DNA of 64,000 nucleotides from Myxococcus stipitatus (lineage in GTDB: Bacteria > Myxococcota > Myxococcia > Myxococcales > Myxococcaceae). The notes beneath the pieces were generated by a model that did no database searches, was not told the DNA's origin, and saw only the letters and a program-made list of their open reading frames with translations. The stretch covers positions 2,914,001-2,978,000 of the forward strand of contig NZ_CP102770.1 of assembly GCF_038561935.1 (NCBI RefSeq), read 5' to 3'. Positions 54,288-63,299 of this stretch are shown piece after piece. Each line of letters starts with the position of its first letter. Positions within the stretch are counted from its first letter, which is position 1. The position numbers and the translations under genes were made by a program.

Positions 54288-56618
54288 TTACTTCCCAGGT
54301 GTGTTCGCTGCCGCCTTGCCGTCGGAGGCGGGCGACTTCGAGGCAGGCGCCGCGCCCGACGAGGAGGCTGGCGTTGTTGCCGGCGCGCTCCCCGACGACG
54401 GCGCAGGCGTCGGAGTGGCTGTGGTGGGCTTGGAGGCAGGCGCCGTCGTCGCTGGCTTCGCGGCAGGCGCGGTGCCCGCCGACGGTGCGGGCTTTGAGGC
54501 CGGTGCCGCAGCCGAGCTCGTTGTCGCTGGCTTCGAGGCAGGCGCGGCTCCCGTCGACGGCGCGGGGGAGGCCGGTGCCGCAGCCGACGGTGAGGTCGGA
54601 GCCGTCGTCGCTGGCTTCGATGCTGGTGCGGTTCCCGATGACGACGAGGAGGCCGCGGCGCTCGTGGAGGGCTTGGACGCTGGAGCCGTCGTGTTCGTGG
54701 ACGACTTCGGTGTCGCCGCGGAATCCGGCGACGGGGTTGGAGTGCCCGTGGAGGGCTTCGACGCCGGCGCGGCGGGACTCGGTGCCGCTGGAGGCGTCGT
54801 GCCCGTGGACGGCTTCGTCGCGGGAGGCTGCTGTCCCGCTGGGACGACAGTCTCCTTGCCCTCGGTCTCCACCTCGGAGCGCACGAGCTTGAAGTCGACG
54901 CGGCGATTCTTCGCGCGACCGAGCGCCGTGTCATTCGTGGCGATGGGCCGGTCGAAGCCGAAGCCCGCGGAGCTCAAGCGCTTGCGCTCGATGCTCTTCG
55001 ACACCAGGTAGTCGAGCACGGAGCGCGCGCGCCGGTCCGACAGGCCCATGTTGAGCTGCCGCGAGCCACGGTTGTCCGTGTGGCCTTCGATGAGCACCGG
55101 GCCCAGCGTGGGGTTCTTCCGCAGCACCGTGGCCACCTCGTCGAGCAGCGGATACGAGCGCTTCTGGATGACGGCCGAGCCCGTCTCGAAGAGCACATTG
55201 CCCTTGATGCGGATGCGGTCCGACTCGACGAACACATACGGCGGCGAGTCGAACGGGCAGCCGTTGTTCTCCGGCGGACCGAACTGGTCGGGGCAGTCGT
55301 CCTCGTTGTCGGGCACCTCGTCGCCGTCGGTGTCCGGGCAGCCGTCGTAGTCCTTCGGGCCGGGCTTCTCCGGGCACTTGTCGAACTCGTCGGTGATGCC
55401 GTCGCCGTCGGTGTCCACCTCGGGGCAGCCCTTGCGCTCCTTGGGCCCCTTCACGTCGGGGCAGCTGTCCTCGCCGTCGACCACGCCGTCATCGTCGTTG
55501 TCCGGGTCGGGGCAGCCGTCGCCGTCCATGAACCCGTCCTTGTCCTCGGCCTCGTTGGGGCAGCGGTCGCGGTGGTCGGGAACGTTGTCGCCATCCGAGT
55601 CGGCGAAGCTCTCGTCGTAGCGCAGGCCGAACATGACGCGCAGGGCCTCGCGCCCGTAGCCACTGGAGAGGTTGATGCCTCGGCCCACGTTCAGCTCGAG
55701 CCCCCAGTTGCCCCAGATCTTCGCGCGAGCACCCACGAGTGCTTCCCACGGCGTCTTGAGCGAGTCGGCCTGGTCGAAGTTGAACGGGCGCACCAGCGGC
55801 GTGCCCAGGTGCATCTCCGCCGTGGCCTGCACGTCGGTGAACCGGCCCATGTTGGGCAGCTCCGCGATGGCGCCGCCTCCGAGCGTCAGCTCATCCCCCA
55901 CGCGCAGGTTGAGGTACTGCGCATCCTTGCGCAGCCGCATGCCCACGTTGCCGATGACGCGGATGGGAACCGCCAGGGAGCCGAAGCGGTGCTCGACCGC
56001 GAGGCGCGGGGCGAAGAGCACGCCACGCTCGCCGGTGAAGCTGTCCGCGCTGCCGGTGGGCAAGCGGACCTCGGGCACGAGTGACACGCCCACGGGGAAC
56101 TGCTCCCGGTCCAGCAGGTGGAGCCGAGGCACCACGCGCATGTCTCCGAGCGTGGTGCGGCTCACGCCCGCGGCCCCCGGGAAGTTCGGGGCATTGAGCG
56201 CATCGCGCAGGAGGTGGAAGTTGTCGCCCTGGAGCACCGTGATGGGCAGGTCCACGCCCAGCTCCACGCGCTCATGGAGCTGGTAGGCGAAGAGCAGGTG
56301 CGCGTCGAGCCGGTACGGCAGCAGGTCGCCCAGCTTCTCGTCCCCGAGCTTGAGCGCGAGGATTCGCCAGTTGAAGTCGAAGAGCAGCGCGCCGCGGAAA
56401 CTTCCCACGGGCTCGCCGCTGCTGGTTCCTTCCAACGCGATGCCGCTGTTCTGCGCGGGCGTGGGCTTGACGGGGACTGCGTCAAAGCCGCGAGAGAAGG
56501 GGTCTGGCTCCGCGCTTGCCGCCGCCGAGGCCATCATCAGGCCGAGCACGACAAGTCGAATGATGGAGCCGCTCAGGGGCCGCCACCGTGGAAGATGGCC
56601 GGAGCTGGTTCCTCGCAT
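54288..56618 (-). CDS. OmpA-family outer membrane protein with TSP3 calcium repeats and a Pro/Ala/Ser/Thr tail
   Basis: 776 aa. Signal region IIRLVVLGLMMASAAASA (cleavage near residue 36), a beta-rich porin-like segment (about 60-340), thrombospondin type-3 Asp-rich calcium repeats (about 345-465; DSDGDNVPDHRDRCPNEAEDKDG, landmarks DTDGDGITDEFDKCP), an OmpA C-terminal peptidoglycan-binding domain (about 470-590; VLIEGHTDNRGS...LSDRRARSVLDYL), then about 185 residues of low-complexity ASKPST/APASKPA repeats. Family members normally end at the OmpA domain, so the long tail is unusual. It lies after the M16 genes in the same direction, separated by a hairpin. Confidence 0.9.
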   Translation of the reverse strand: MRGTSSGHLPRWRPLSGSIIRLVVLGLMMASAAASAEPDPFSRGFDAVPVKPTPAQNSGIALEGTSSGEPVGSFRGALLFDFNWRILALKLGDEKLGDLLPYRLDAHLLFAYQLHERVELGVDLPITVLQGDNFHLLRDALNAPNFPGAAGVSRTTLGDMRVVPRLHLLDREQFPVGVSLVPEVRLPTGSADSFTGERGVLFAPRLAVEHRFGSLAVPIRVIGNVGMRLRKDAQYLNLRVGDELTLGGGAIAELPNMGRFTDVQATAEMHLGTPLVRPFNFDQADSLKTPWEALVGARAKIWGNWGLELNVGRGINLSSGYGREALRVMFGLRYDESFADSDGDNVPDHRDRCPNEAEDKDGFMDGDGCPDPDNDDDGVVDGEDSCPDVKGPKERKGCPEVDTDGDGITDEFDKCPEKPGPKDYDGCPDTDGDEVPDNEDDCPDQFGPPENNGCPFDSPPYVFVESDRIRIKGNVLFETGSAVIQKRSYPLLDEVATVLRKNPTLGPVLIEGHTDNRGSRQLNMGLSDRRARSVLDYLVSKSIERKRLSSAGFGFDRPIATNDTALGRAKNRRVDFKLVRSEVETEGKETVVPAGQQPPATKPSTGTTPPAAPSPAAPASKPSTGTPTPSPDSAATPKSSTNTTAPASKPSTSAAASSSSSGTAPASKPATTAPTSPSAAAPASPAPSTGAAPASKPATTSSAAAPASKPAPSAGTAPAAKPATTAPASKPTTATPTPAPSSGSAPATTPASSSGAAPASKSPASDGKAAANTPGK

Positions 56619-56641
56619 GACGCCAGCTCATAGCATTCGCT

Positions 56642-56676
56642 CCCAGGGGGCGGAAACAAATGACCCACCCCCTGGG
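56642..56676 (-). terminator. Hairpin between the M16 genes and the OmpA-family gene
   Basis: CCCAGGGGG (56642-56650) pairs with CCCCCTGGG (56668-56676), 9 bp, loop of 17 nt. On the minus strand it follows the M16 stop (56695) by 18 nt and precedes the OmpA-family ATG (56618). Confidence 0.5.
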
Positions 56677-56694
56677 TCGAAATACAGCACTGCG

Positions 56695-58302
56695 CTACTT
56701 CTCCATGAAGGACTGCGCGGGAGTGACGGTGATGGCGTCCGAGCGGAGCGGGAGCGGGAGTCCAATGATGGACTTGTCGACATCCAGCAGGGCCTGGGAC
56801 TTGTCCGACGCGTAGGTCATGGGCGAGGGCTGCCCTGAGCGCAGCGCGCTGGCGAGCGCCTCCGCGTCCTGTGTGACGAACGCGAAGTTGAGCGCGGACG
56901 GGTGGAGGCGTCGGCGCAGCACGTCCTGCACGGACTGCGGCGTCATCTTCGTGAGGGCCTGGCGGTACTGCTCCAGATAGTTCGGCGTGCCGTAGAAGAG
57001 TGAGTCGATGGCGTAGCCCAGCCGCCGAGGGTCCGTCTGTTCCCACAGCCGTGAGTACCCTTGGAGGAAGCCGCGCATCAGGTCGAAGCGCTCCTGGGGG
57101 ATGGGCTCCTTCACGAGCTGGTCCAGGAAGTACAGCGCGCCGCGCGTGGCGAACACGGCGTGGGACGGGTCCACCGGGCGAATCCACACGGTGAGGTCCT
57201 GCTGCGTGCGCGCGATGTTGGTGCGGTTGTACGTGGTGCCGGGGTCCTCGATGAAGTGCTCGGCGTAGGCGTAGTCGCCGTAGTTGAGGCCGCGCTTCTC
57301 ACGCAGTTCGTTGAAGAGCAGGCCGATGGACTGACGGTGCTCGCCCAGGTGCGTGAGCGCGAAGGCGAGGGGGAAGAAGTCCGGGTCGCCTCGGCGCACG
57401 GGGTTGACGTAGCCCATGCTGACGGCGGTGGAGAGCGTCTGCTTCTGGAGGATGACGGCGCGGCCCGAGGTCGCGGTGACGGTGGGCAGCGTCACGCGAG
57501 GCGCCCCCGTGGCGGGCAGCGTTCCCAGGCGCGAGAGCAGCGACTGCTTCAGCGCGTCGTCCACGGCGCCCGCGAGTCCCACGACGAGCCGGTCCTGCGT
57601 GAAGACGCGCTGGGCGTGGGCCTTCACGTCGTCCAGGGTGATGGACTTGAGGCCCTGCACGGTGCCGCCGATGAAGTGCGCGTAGGGGTGGCCCTCGTAG
57701 ATGAGCGCGTCGAGGGCGGCCTTGCCGAGCCCCTCGTCATTGGCGCTGCGAAGGCCGTTCTCCACGGTGCTGATGGCGTTGGTGCGCAGGCGCTCCAGCT
57801 CGGCCGCGTCCAGGCGCGGCGCGAGCAGCACGTCGGTGAAGATGTCGAGGTAGCGCGGCAGGAAGTCGCGATGGACGCGGCCGGAGAAGGTGGTGAACTC
57901 CTTGTCGACGGACGTGTCCAGCTCGGCGGCCATGGGAAAGAGCGCGTCGAGCAGCTGCGCGGAGGTGAGCTTCTGCGTTCCACCCTCGGCCATCAGCGTG
58001 GCGGTGAGCGCGGTGAGGCCCTCCTTGCCCTTCGGGTCATCGATGGAGCCCGTGTGGAAGACGAGCCGGAAGGTGACGATGGGCGTGTCCGGGCGGGCGA
58101 GGACCACGAGCTCCATCGGCTTGGGCTGCCGGAGCGGGATGGCCGGGACTTCCGAGGGGGCCTTGGGAGGTGCCTCGGCGGGAGGCGTGGCGGTGGCCTC
58201 TTGCGCGGGCGGCGGCGTGGGCTCCGGGGCGGGCTTCTGTTGGGAGGCGCAGCCGACGAGGGAGAGCAGCGCGGTGAGGGACACGAGGGTCTGGGTCTTC
58301 AT
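56695..58302 (-). CDS. M16-family protein lacking the zinc motif, lipoprotein
   Basis: 535 aa. Lipoprotein signal MKTQTLVSLTALLSLVGCAS (lipobox LVGC), a Pro/Ala linker to about 50, then an M16 (insulinase-like) fold in two halves. The zinc motif HxxEH is replaced: after FHTGSIDDPKGKEGL the sequence reads TALTATLM, so it should be catalytically inactive. Its partner upstream (58302-59666) has the motif, as in the paired alpha/beta subunits of processing peptidases. ATG 58302 overlaps the partner's stop (TGATG); GTG 58305 is possible. GGAGGG precedes both. Confidence 0.9.
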   Translation of the reverse strand: MKTQTLVSLTALLSLVGCASQQKPAPEPTPPPAQEATATPPAEAPPKAPSEVPAIPLRQPKPMELVVLARPDTPIVTFRLVFHTGSIDDPKGKEGLTALTATLMAEGGTQKLTSAQLLDALFPMAAELDTSVDKEFTTFSGRVHRDFLPRYLDIFTDVLLAPRLDAAELERLRTNAISTVENGLRSANDEGLGKAALDALIYEGHPYAHFIGGTVQGLKSITLDDVKAHAQRVFTQDRLVVGLAGAVDDALKQSLLSRLGTLPATGAPRVTLPTVTATSGRAVILQKQTLSTAVSMGYVNPVRRGDPDFFPLAFALTHLGEHRQSIGLLFNELREKRGLNYGDYAYAEHFIEDPGTTYNRTNIARTQQDLTVWIRPVDPSHAVFATRGALYFLDQLVKEPIPQERFDLMRGFLQGYSRLWEQTDPRRLGYAIDSLFYGTPNYLEQYRQALTKMTPQSVQDVLRRRLHPSALNFAFVTQDAEALASALRSGQPSPMTYASDKSQALLDVDKSIIGLPLPLRSDAITVTPAQSFMEK

Positions 58303-59666
58303 CACTTCGTCCCTCCGGCGGTGTCGACCTTGGGGGTGAGGCTGAGCTGGGTGAGCTTGGAGGCTTGGAGGTAGCGCTTGGTGAACTCGGAGAGCTGCGC
58401 GGGCGTCACCTTGGCGAGGTGGCCGAGGTGCCGCTGGAGTCCATCCGGTGTGCCGAGGATTCCGGCGTACCAGCCGAGCTGGATGCCCACGTCGCGCGGC
58501 GTCTGGAGGGCCATGAGGGCGCCGTAGCGGGCGTTGTCCTGGATGGCCTTGACGCGGGCGGCGTCGACCTTGCCCGCGGCGACCTTGCTGACCTCTCGGA
58601 GCAGGGCCAGGCGGACGCGGTCACGGTGGCGCTCGTCCTTGAGCGTGGCGGTGAGGGTGAACAGGTGCGGGTCGCGGTGGTCGACGTAGTCGCTGCCGAT
58701 GGACTCGACGAGCTGCTGCTCGAGGACCAGCTGCTTGTAGGCGGGGCTGGTGGGGCCGACGAGGTAGGCGACGAGCACCGTCTGGATGGCGGCGTTTTGG
58801 GTGTTGGCGGACGCGGCGGGCGTGTGCCACGCGAGCACCTGCCGAGGCTGCGTGGGCTGCGGCCAGTCGACGTGGGCGCTTCGGGGCTGGGTCTGCGGGG
58901 GCTCGGTGGGGACGGTGATGGTGGACGTCTTACGGTCCCACGGGCCGTAGTGCTCGCGGACGAGCTTCATCACCTGGTCGTCGTCGAAGTCACCGACGAT
59001 GAAGAGCAGGGTGTTGTCGGGGGTGTACCAGCGCTGGAAGAAGTCGCGGCTGTACTGGTAGGCCTCCGGCATGGCCTTGATGTCCTCGTAGAAGCCGAGC
59101 GTGGTGTGGCGGTAGGTGTGCTTCGTGAAGGCCGCGGCGTTGAGGGTCTCCTCCATCTTGAGGAAGGGGGCCGCGGCGCTCTTGTGGTACTCGCCGAGGA
59201 CGGCGAGGGCCTCGGTGCGGAAGGACGGCTCGGCGTACTCGAGGTTGCGGAAGCGGTCGGCCTCGATGTCGATGAGCTGGGGGAGGCCGGCGGTAGGGCC
59301 GTAGGAGTAGTAGAGGGTGATGTCGTCGGTGGTGAAGGCGTTGTCGTCGAACCCGAAGGTGCCGAGGATGCGCTCGCGCTCGCCTTCCGGGTGGCGCGGG
59401 GTGCCCTTGAACATCATGTGTTCGAAGAAGTGGGCGAAGCCCGTCTTGCCGGCCTCCACTTCATTGCGCGAGCCGACGCGGACGACCGTGACGTAGGAGA
59501 CGATGCCCTGGGAGGGGTAGGGCACCCGGACGACGGTGAGGCCGTTGGGGAGCTTGTCCGTCTTGAGGGTGTAGGGGAAGGCCTGGGTGGGGGAACTCGT
59601 GGACTGAGCGAGCGCGGGGAGCGCGGTGCCCAGCAGGAGCAGGAGGAGTGGGAGCAGTCGTCTCAT
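58302..59666 (-). CDS. Active M16-family zinc metalloprotease
   Basis: 454 aa. Signal peptide MRRLLPLLLLLLGTALPALAQ, then M16 domains. The inverted zinc motif HFFEH gives His79, Glu82 and His83, with the third ligand Glu159 76 residues further on (LAVLGEYHKS), so the site is complete. The second half (about 200-440) is the partner clamshell domain. It should be secreted across the inner membrane and work with the inactive M16 lipoprotein encoded by the next gene, probably degrading or processing peptides in the periplasm or outside. Confidence 0.95.
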   Translation of the reverse strand: MRRLLPLLLLLLGTALPALAQSTSSPTQAFPYTLKTDKLPNGLTVVRVPYPSQGIVSYVTVVRVGSRNEVEAGKTGFAHFFEHMMFKGTPRHPEGERERILGTFGFDDNAFTTDDITLYYSYGPTAGLPQLIDIEADRFRNLEYAEPSFRTEALAVLGEYHKSAAAPFLKMEETLNAAAFTKHTYRHTTLGFYEDIKAMPEAYQYSRDFFQRWYTPDNTLLFIVGDFDDDQVMKLVREHYGPWDRKTSTITVPTEPPQTQPRSAHVDWPQPTQPRQVLAWHTPAASANTQNAAIQTVLVAYLVGPTSPAYKQLVLEQQLVESIGSDYVDHRDPHLFTLTATLKDERHRDRVRLALLREVSKVAAGKVDAARVKAIQDNARYGALMALQTPRDVGIQLGWYAGILGTPDGLQRHLGHLAKVTPAQLSEFTKRYLQASKLTQLSLTPKVDTAGGTK

Positions 59667-59803
59667 TCGGTGTCCTCGAGGCCTCGGGGCGTGGGGCCCG
59701 AGCGAGGGGAGGACCCTACGCCGGAGTGGCGGGAGGGGAAGCGACTTCGAGGCCGAGTGTCAGCCTCCGTGCGAGAAGGTGCGGGGGTGGACGCTCAGGA
59801 GGA

Positions 59804-59831
59804 TTGACGAGGCGTCCTCAGCGGTTAATGT
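59804..59831 (+). promoter_or_regulatory. Possible promoter for ssrA
   Basis: TTGACG (59804-59809), 16 bp, TAATGT (59826-59831). It would start a transcript near 59838, about 48 nt before the mature 5' end of tmRNA, which would then be made by RNase P. The region 59667-59885 holds no gene. Confidence 0.5.
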
Positions 59832-59885
59832 GAGGAGAACGCGGTCGAAGCGGTGGCCGCGCGTGGAGCAAGCAGTCAACCTACC

Positions 59886-60248
59886 GGGGGCGACCTGGTT
59901 TCGACGGGGGCAAGGAAGTTCGAGACGCGTGCCGAGCTTGTCAGGTAGCTCGTAAATCCCACCGGGCAAAGACACAAAAGCCAACGACAACGTTGAGCTC
60001 GCGCTGGCTGCCTAAAAACAGCTCTTAGTGCGCGGTCCCCCAGCTCTCGGCCCGTGGGGTTGGGATCGACCGTCATAATGCGGGCTGGCCGCCAAGGGTG
60101 CCTGGACCCGAGGTGGCGAGACCTATCCAGGACCGGCTCTAGGAATCCCGTCCGTGGGAGTCTTGGGGACGTAGCAAAGCGCGGACTACGCACGTAGGGT
60201 CGAAGGACGGAAGGCTTTCGGACGCGGGTTCGATTCCCGCCGCCTCCA
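59886..60248 (+). ncRNA. ssrA: Transfer-messenger RNA (tmRNA)
   Basis: About 363 nt. The 5' acceptor arm GGGGGCG (59886-59892) is followed by ACCTGGTTTCGACGG, the conserved D-loop-like start. The tag frame begins at GCC 59980 and reads ANDNVELALAA, ending TAA at 60013-60015. The T arm GCGGG-TTCGATT-CCCGC and the 3' acceptor arm CGCCTCC (60241-60247) close the tRNA-like domain. After the discriminator A the DNA reads CAG, so CCA is not fully encoded and must be completed by nucleotidyltransferase. It rescues stalled ribosomes together with SmpB (22013). The tag keeps the AAND start (one Ala from the charged tmRNA) and the LAA end used by SspB and ClpX. Confidence 0.96.
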
Positions 60249-60258
60249 CAGTGAGAAG

Positions 60259-60296
60259 CCCAGTAATCCTCACGGGTTACTGGGTTTTTGTTTTTC
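60259..60296 (+). terminator. Intrinsic terminator of ssrA
   Basis: CCCAGTAATCC (60259-60269) pairs with GGGTTACTGGG (60274-60284), 11 pairs with one U-G, loop TCAC, followed by TTTTTGTTTTT. It is the best intrinsic terminator in the window. It lies directly between the tmRNA 3' end and the integrase stop (60296). Confidence 0.85.
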
Positions 60297-61552
60297 TAGC
60301 CCACGGCCATTGCCCCTGTATTGCCCCTCGGCAGCAAGTCAGCGTCGTGGAGCGGTTCGGACTGGAGAAGGGGCGCGGGCTGGTCGAGCTGCTGCACCGC
60401 GCTTTCCCGGGCTCCTGGCGCGAGATGGGCGTACCGCATCGTTGTGCTGAGGTCCGCATGGCCCATCAGCTCCTGGATGACCTTCATGGGGACGCCCCGC
60501 ATCGCAAGGTGGCTGGCGTAGGTGTGCCGTAGGTCATGCCAGCCGATGCGGCCTGCTTCGCGGAGGATGCTCGCCCGTTGGAGGGCACGACGAAGCGGCG
60601 ACTTCATCAGCCCCTCCGTCAGTGGCTTCCCGTCGTCCTGGCAGAAGACGTAGCGGCCTCGCAGGTGCCGGTGGGCCTTGAGTGCTTCCACTGCCGAAGC
60701 TGGCAGGTCCACGGTTCGCTCACGCCCGCCCTTGGGCAAGTCCTCCACGCCTCGCCAAGCAGTTCGGCGAACCTGGAGCTTGCGACGCTGCAAATCCAGG
60801 TCGCCCCATTGGAGCCCGACAAGCTCTCCCTCGCGGAGCCCTGCCTTGATGGCGACGAGAATCAACGTCCTCCATTCGGGCTCGGCCGCGTTGATGAGCT
60901 GCTCGGCCTCCTCGAACGTGAGGAAGTCGAAGCCGGGCTTGGGCAACTTCCCAAAGGGCTTCACGTATGGCGCGGCGCGGATGACCTTCTGCTCAACAGC
61001 GACGGCCAGGACCTTGCTGAGCGTTGACAGGACGTTGTTGATGAACTTCTTGCTCAGCGTCCTGGGCGCTCCGTCCTTGCGCTTGCGAATGGCCGCCTTT
61101 GTGGGGGCCTCCTTGCGCGCGCGAGATGCCGAGGGCTTCTTCTTCATTGCGGCTTTGAAGTCCTCGATTTGCTCGGGGCCGATGCTGTCCAGAGCCATCT
61201 CACCGAAGAACGGGGTGATGTGGTCATCCATATGCTGCTTTTTGGTGACGACGGTGGAGTGTTTGTCGTTGTTCTCGGAGTAGGTGATGAACCGCGCAGT
61301 GAAGTCCTTCAAGCTCGGCGCCTTCTTTTCCTCCTCGGTCGTTTCGGGCTCCTTCTCCTTCCTGAAAGTCCCCATCAAGAGGGCGGCCCGGATGTCTCGT
61401 TCGTACTGCTCGGCACCACGACGAGTGTTGACCGGGCTGTCCTTGCGGACGCGCTCGACCTCCCCCTTCGCGTGCCTGAACTTGATGTCCACGAACCACA
61501 CTTGCTGATTCTTTCCGTCCTTGTCGGTGTACTTCCGCTGTCTCACGCTCAT
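60296..61552 (-). CDS. int: Tyrosine site-specific integrase
   Basis: 418 aa. N-terminal Arm-type DNA-binding domain (about 1-70), SAM-like core-binding domain (about 80-195), catalytic domain (about 210-390). Catalytic residues: Arg240 (AGLREGEL), His339 and Arg342 (HDLRHTYAS), His365 (GHADLSTT), Tyr374 nucleophile (MRYAHL). All are present, so it should be active. ATG 61552 with AAGGAGAAG upstream; it overlaps the excisionase-like gene by 4 nt. Its stop lies 48 bp from the end of ssrA, its probable target. Confidence 0.95.
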   Translation of the reverse strand: MSVRQRKYTDKDGKNQQVWFVDIKFRHAKGEVERVRKDSPVNTRRGAEQYERDIRAALLMGTFRKEKEPETTEEEKKAPSLKDFTARFITYSENNDKHSTVVTKKQHMDDHITPFFGEMALDSIGPEQIEDFKAAMKKKPSASRARKEAPTKAAIRKRKDGAPRTLSKKFINNVLSTLSKVLAVAVEQKVIRAAPYVKPFGKLPKPGFDFLTFEEAEQLINAAEPEWRTLILVAIKAGLREGELVGLQWGDLDLQRRKLQVRRTAWRGVEDLPKGGRERTVDLPASAVEALKAHRHLRGRYVFCQDDGKPLTEGLMKSPLRRALQRASILREAGRIGWHDLRHTYASHLAMRGVPMKVIQELMGHADLSTTMRYAHLAPGARESAVQQLDQPAPLLQSEPLHDADLLPRGNTGAMAVG

Positions 61553-61776
61553 GAGTGCTTCTCCTTGAGCGCAGGACCACCTTGACCCAGGGGCAAACCT
61601 ACCAGTAGGGCGCGGCAGATACGCAGTGTTTTCCCGACGCGGACGACCCCCGGTACCTGCCCCAACCGGATCGCCTCATAGAGAGTCTTCCGGTTCACGC
61701 GCAGGAGCACGGCGGCTTCTTCCACGGTGAGAAAGTCAGGGCCCCCAAGGGAGCTGTAGGGCGGGCATGAGTTCAT
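61549..61776 (-). CDS. Excisionase-like helix-turn-helix protein
   Basis: 75 aa. Contains an HTH_17/AlpA-Xis type motif: DFLTVEEAAVLLRVNRKTLYEAIRLGQVPGVVRVGKTLRI (landmarks LTVEEAAVLLRVNRKTLYEAI and VPGVVRVGKTLRI). Such small proteins direct excision or activate the integrase gene of islands and satellites. ATG 61776 is chosen because it forms an ATGA overlap with the upstream stop; the open frame continues further without support. Its own stop overlaps the int start in the same way. Confidence 0.88.
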   Translation of the reverse strand: MNSCPPYSSLGGPDFLTVEEAAVLLRVNRKTLYEAIRLGQVPGVVRVGKTLRICRALLVGLPLGQGGPALKEKHS

Positions 61777-63299
61777 CAGGAGCGCTCGGTTTGGAAAGGC
61801 TGGTGACGCACGAAGGGAGTCGCGCTGGATGGGCCGGGAGCGGATGGTTCCCTTAGTGGGGTGAGGGGAACGACCTTCGAGCCTTCGTGGGCTGGCGCGT
61901 CGCCACCTGTCGCGTGCCACGGAGGGAGCCAGCCCCGAGACTTGCTGTCGCGTTGCTCAACCCAGCCCGCCGCCTTCAACGAGTTCAGGAACGTCCGCTT
62001 CTGGGGAGGATGCTTCTGGCCGACAACCTTGCAGAACCCCACGATTGCCGCGAAGAGGGCATCGTTCACGAACGCTTTGGTCTTGCCGACTCGGGGACCC
62101 GGAGGGGCATGCCAGGTCGAGGCGGCGTGAGGCACCAGCATTGCCCAATCGCGAATCTGATGGTCTGGGTCGGGGCTCTCACCGAGTTCTCGTAGGAACT
62201 GCTCCGTTACAGGCGCGCTGAGCTGCTGAAGCTCCACGCGAGATTCGTTCTCGTGTGGGCGGCGGACTCGTCGGAGGTCCACCTCGCGGGTGTTCATCTC
62301 GTAGGCGAAGGCGGCTACTTGCCGCATGAATTCCAGGGTGAAGGTGTCATCCGAGCCCGGAGCATGGAGAGCTTCCAGGAAGTCTCGGTGAGTCATTCCC
62401 AGGTTGGTGTGGTGGTACTCGGCAGGCTTCGTCTTGTTGTGGAAGACGGTCCAACGCCGGTCGCTCTCCTCAAGCTCGATGGGCTTGGTGCGGTTGGTCG
62501 CCGCGAGGAGCGCGACGCGATTGACCGCGAGGGTCCGGGCAACGCCCTTGTTCTCCAGGAACACCTCGCTATCGGTGATGGTCGCCTTGAGCCCATCGCC
62601 CAGCGACCCACCGCGCTTGTGGTTGTCGAGCAGCTCATTCGCGAAGACCAACAGCTTCGTGGCGTAGTGGTGGTTATAGGGCTTGGCGAGGTCTGCCTCC
62701 CCAATCTGCACGCAGTTCGCTGGGCCGAGCAGGTGCGCGACGATGCGATAGAGCACGTTCTTCCCGGTGCCCGGCGGGCCTTGAAGCAGGACGGCGGTTC
62801 CGGGCCTGGCGCCGGGGTTCTGCACCTTGAACGCAATCCAATTCAGGAGCCAATCGAGCCCGGCTTCATCCTCCGCGAGCCAGAGAAGGACGCGTCGCAC
62901 GTCGGGCCATTCCCCCGGCGTAGGGGTGAGCGTTGGCGCCTCCCAGGTGTTGACCGCGAACGTCTCGTCCTCGCGCAGCAACAGCTCCGGCGCGTTGGGG
63001 CGGCATTCGAGCCCCATCACTCCGATGCACAGCTTCGGCACGTCGGGCGATATGGCCAGGGGGCTGGCTCCTCGGGGCCATGTGTCGCGAGAGGGCAGGA
63101 GGCCCCGAAGCATCAGGTAGTCCTCTGCTGCCTTCTGGGTGAGGAGGTCCGAATTGAAGGAGTGTCCACCGGGCCTGCGCGCGAGGTAGCGCTCCAGGGG
63201 GACGACCTTCACCAGAGGAGTCTTCGCCACGTCGGCGCGCGCCGCTTCGTAGTCGGCAACCGATGTGACCTCGGTTTCAGGAGGGCAGTTCGGAGTCAC
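61776..63299 (-). CDS. Phage/plasmid-type SF3 helicase (DUF5906-like primase-helicase)
   Basis: 507 aa from GTG 63299. Helicase core about 150-330: Walker A GPPGTGKN (about 174-181), Walker B-like KLLVFANEL, sensor LLAATNRTKP, then RRWTVFHN. This pattern belongs to superfamily 3 helicases of phages, satellites and plasmids, which unwind the element's own origin. A D5_N-like region precedes it, and a winged-helix-like C-terminus (FLNSLKAAGWVEQRDSKSRGW) follows. GTG 63299 sits in the stop of the upstream gene (GTGA), as in the other overlaps here; ATG-like longer starts to 63356 would give a 61-nt overlap. Confidence 0.85.
   Translation of the reverse strand: MTPNCPPETEVTSVADYEAARADVAKTPLVKVVPLERYLARRPGGHSFNSDLLTQKAAEDYLMLRGLLPSRDTWPRGASPLAISPDVPKLCIGVMGLECRPNAPELLLREDETFAVNTWEAPTLTPTPGEWPDVRRVLLWLAEDEAGLDWLLNWIAFKVQNPGARPGTAVLLQGPPGTGKNVLYRIVAHLLGPANCVQIGEADLAKPYNHHYATKLLVFANELLDNHKRGGSLGDGLKATITDSEVFLENKGVARTLAVNRVALLAATNRTKPIELEESDRRWTVFHNKTKPAEYHHTNLGMTHRDFLEALHAPGSDDTFTLEFMRQVAAFAYEMNTREVDLRRVRRPHENESRVELQQLSAPVTEQFLRELGESPDPDHQIRDWAMLVPHAASTWHAPPGPRVGKTKAFVNDALFAAIVGFCKVVGQKHPPQKRTFLNSLKAAGWVEQRDSKSRGWLPPWHATGGDAPAHEGSKVVPLTPLREPSAPGPSSATPFVRHQPFQTERS

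Noticed and set aside
61549..61920. Longer 123-aa version of the excisionase-like protein
   Set aside because: The extra N-terminal residues are antisense-like Arg/Pro-rich and overlap the helicase gene; ATG 61776 gives ATGA coupling.
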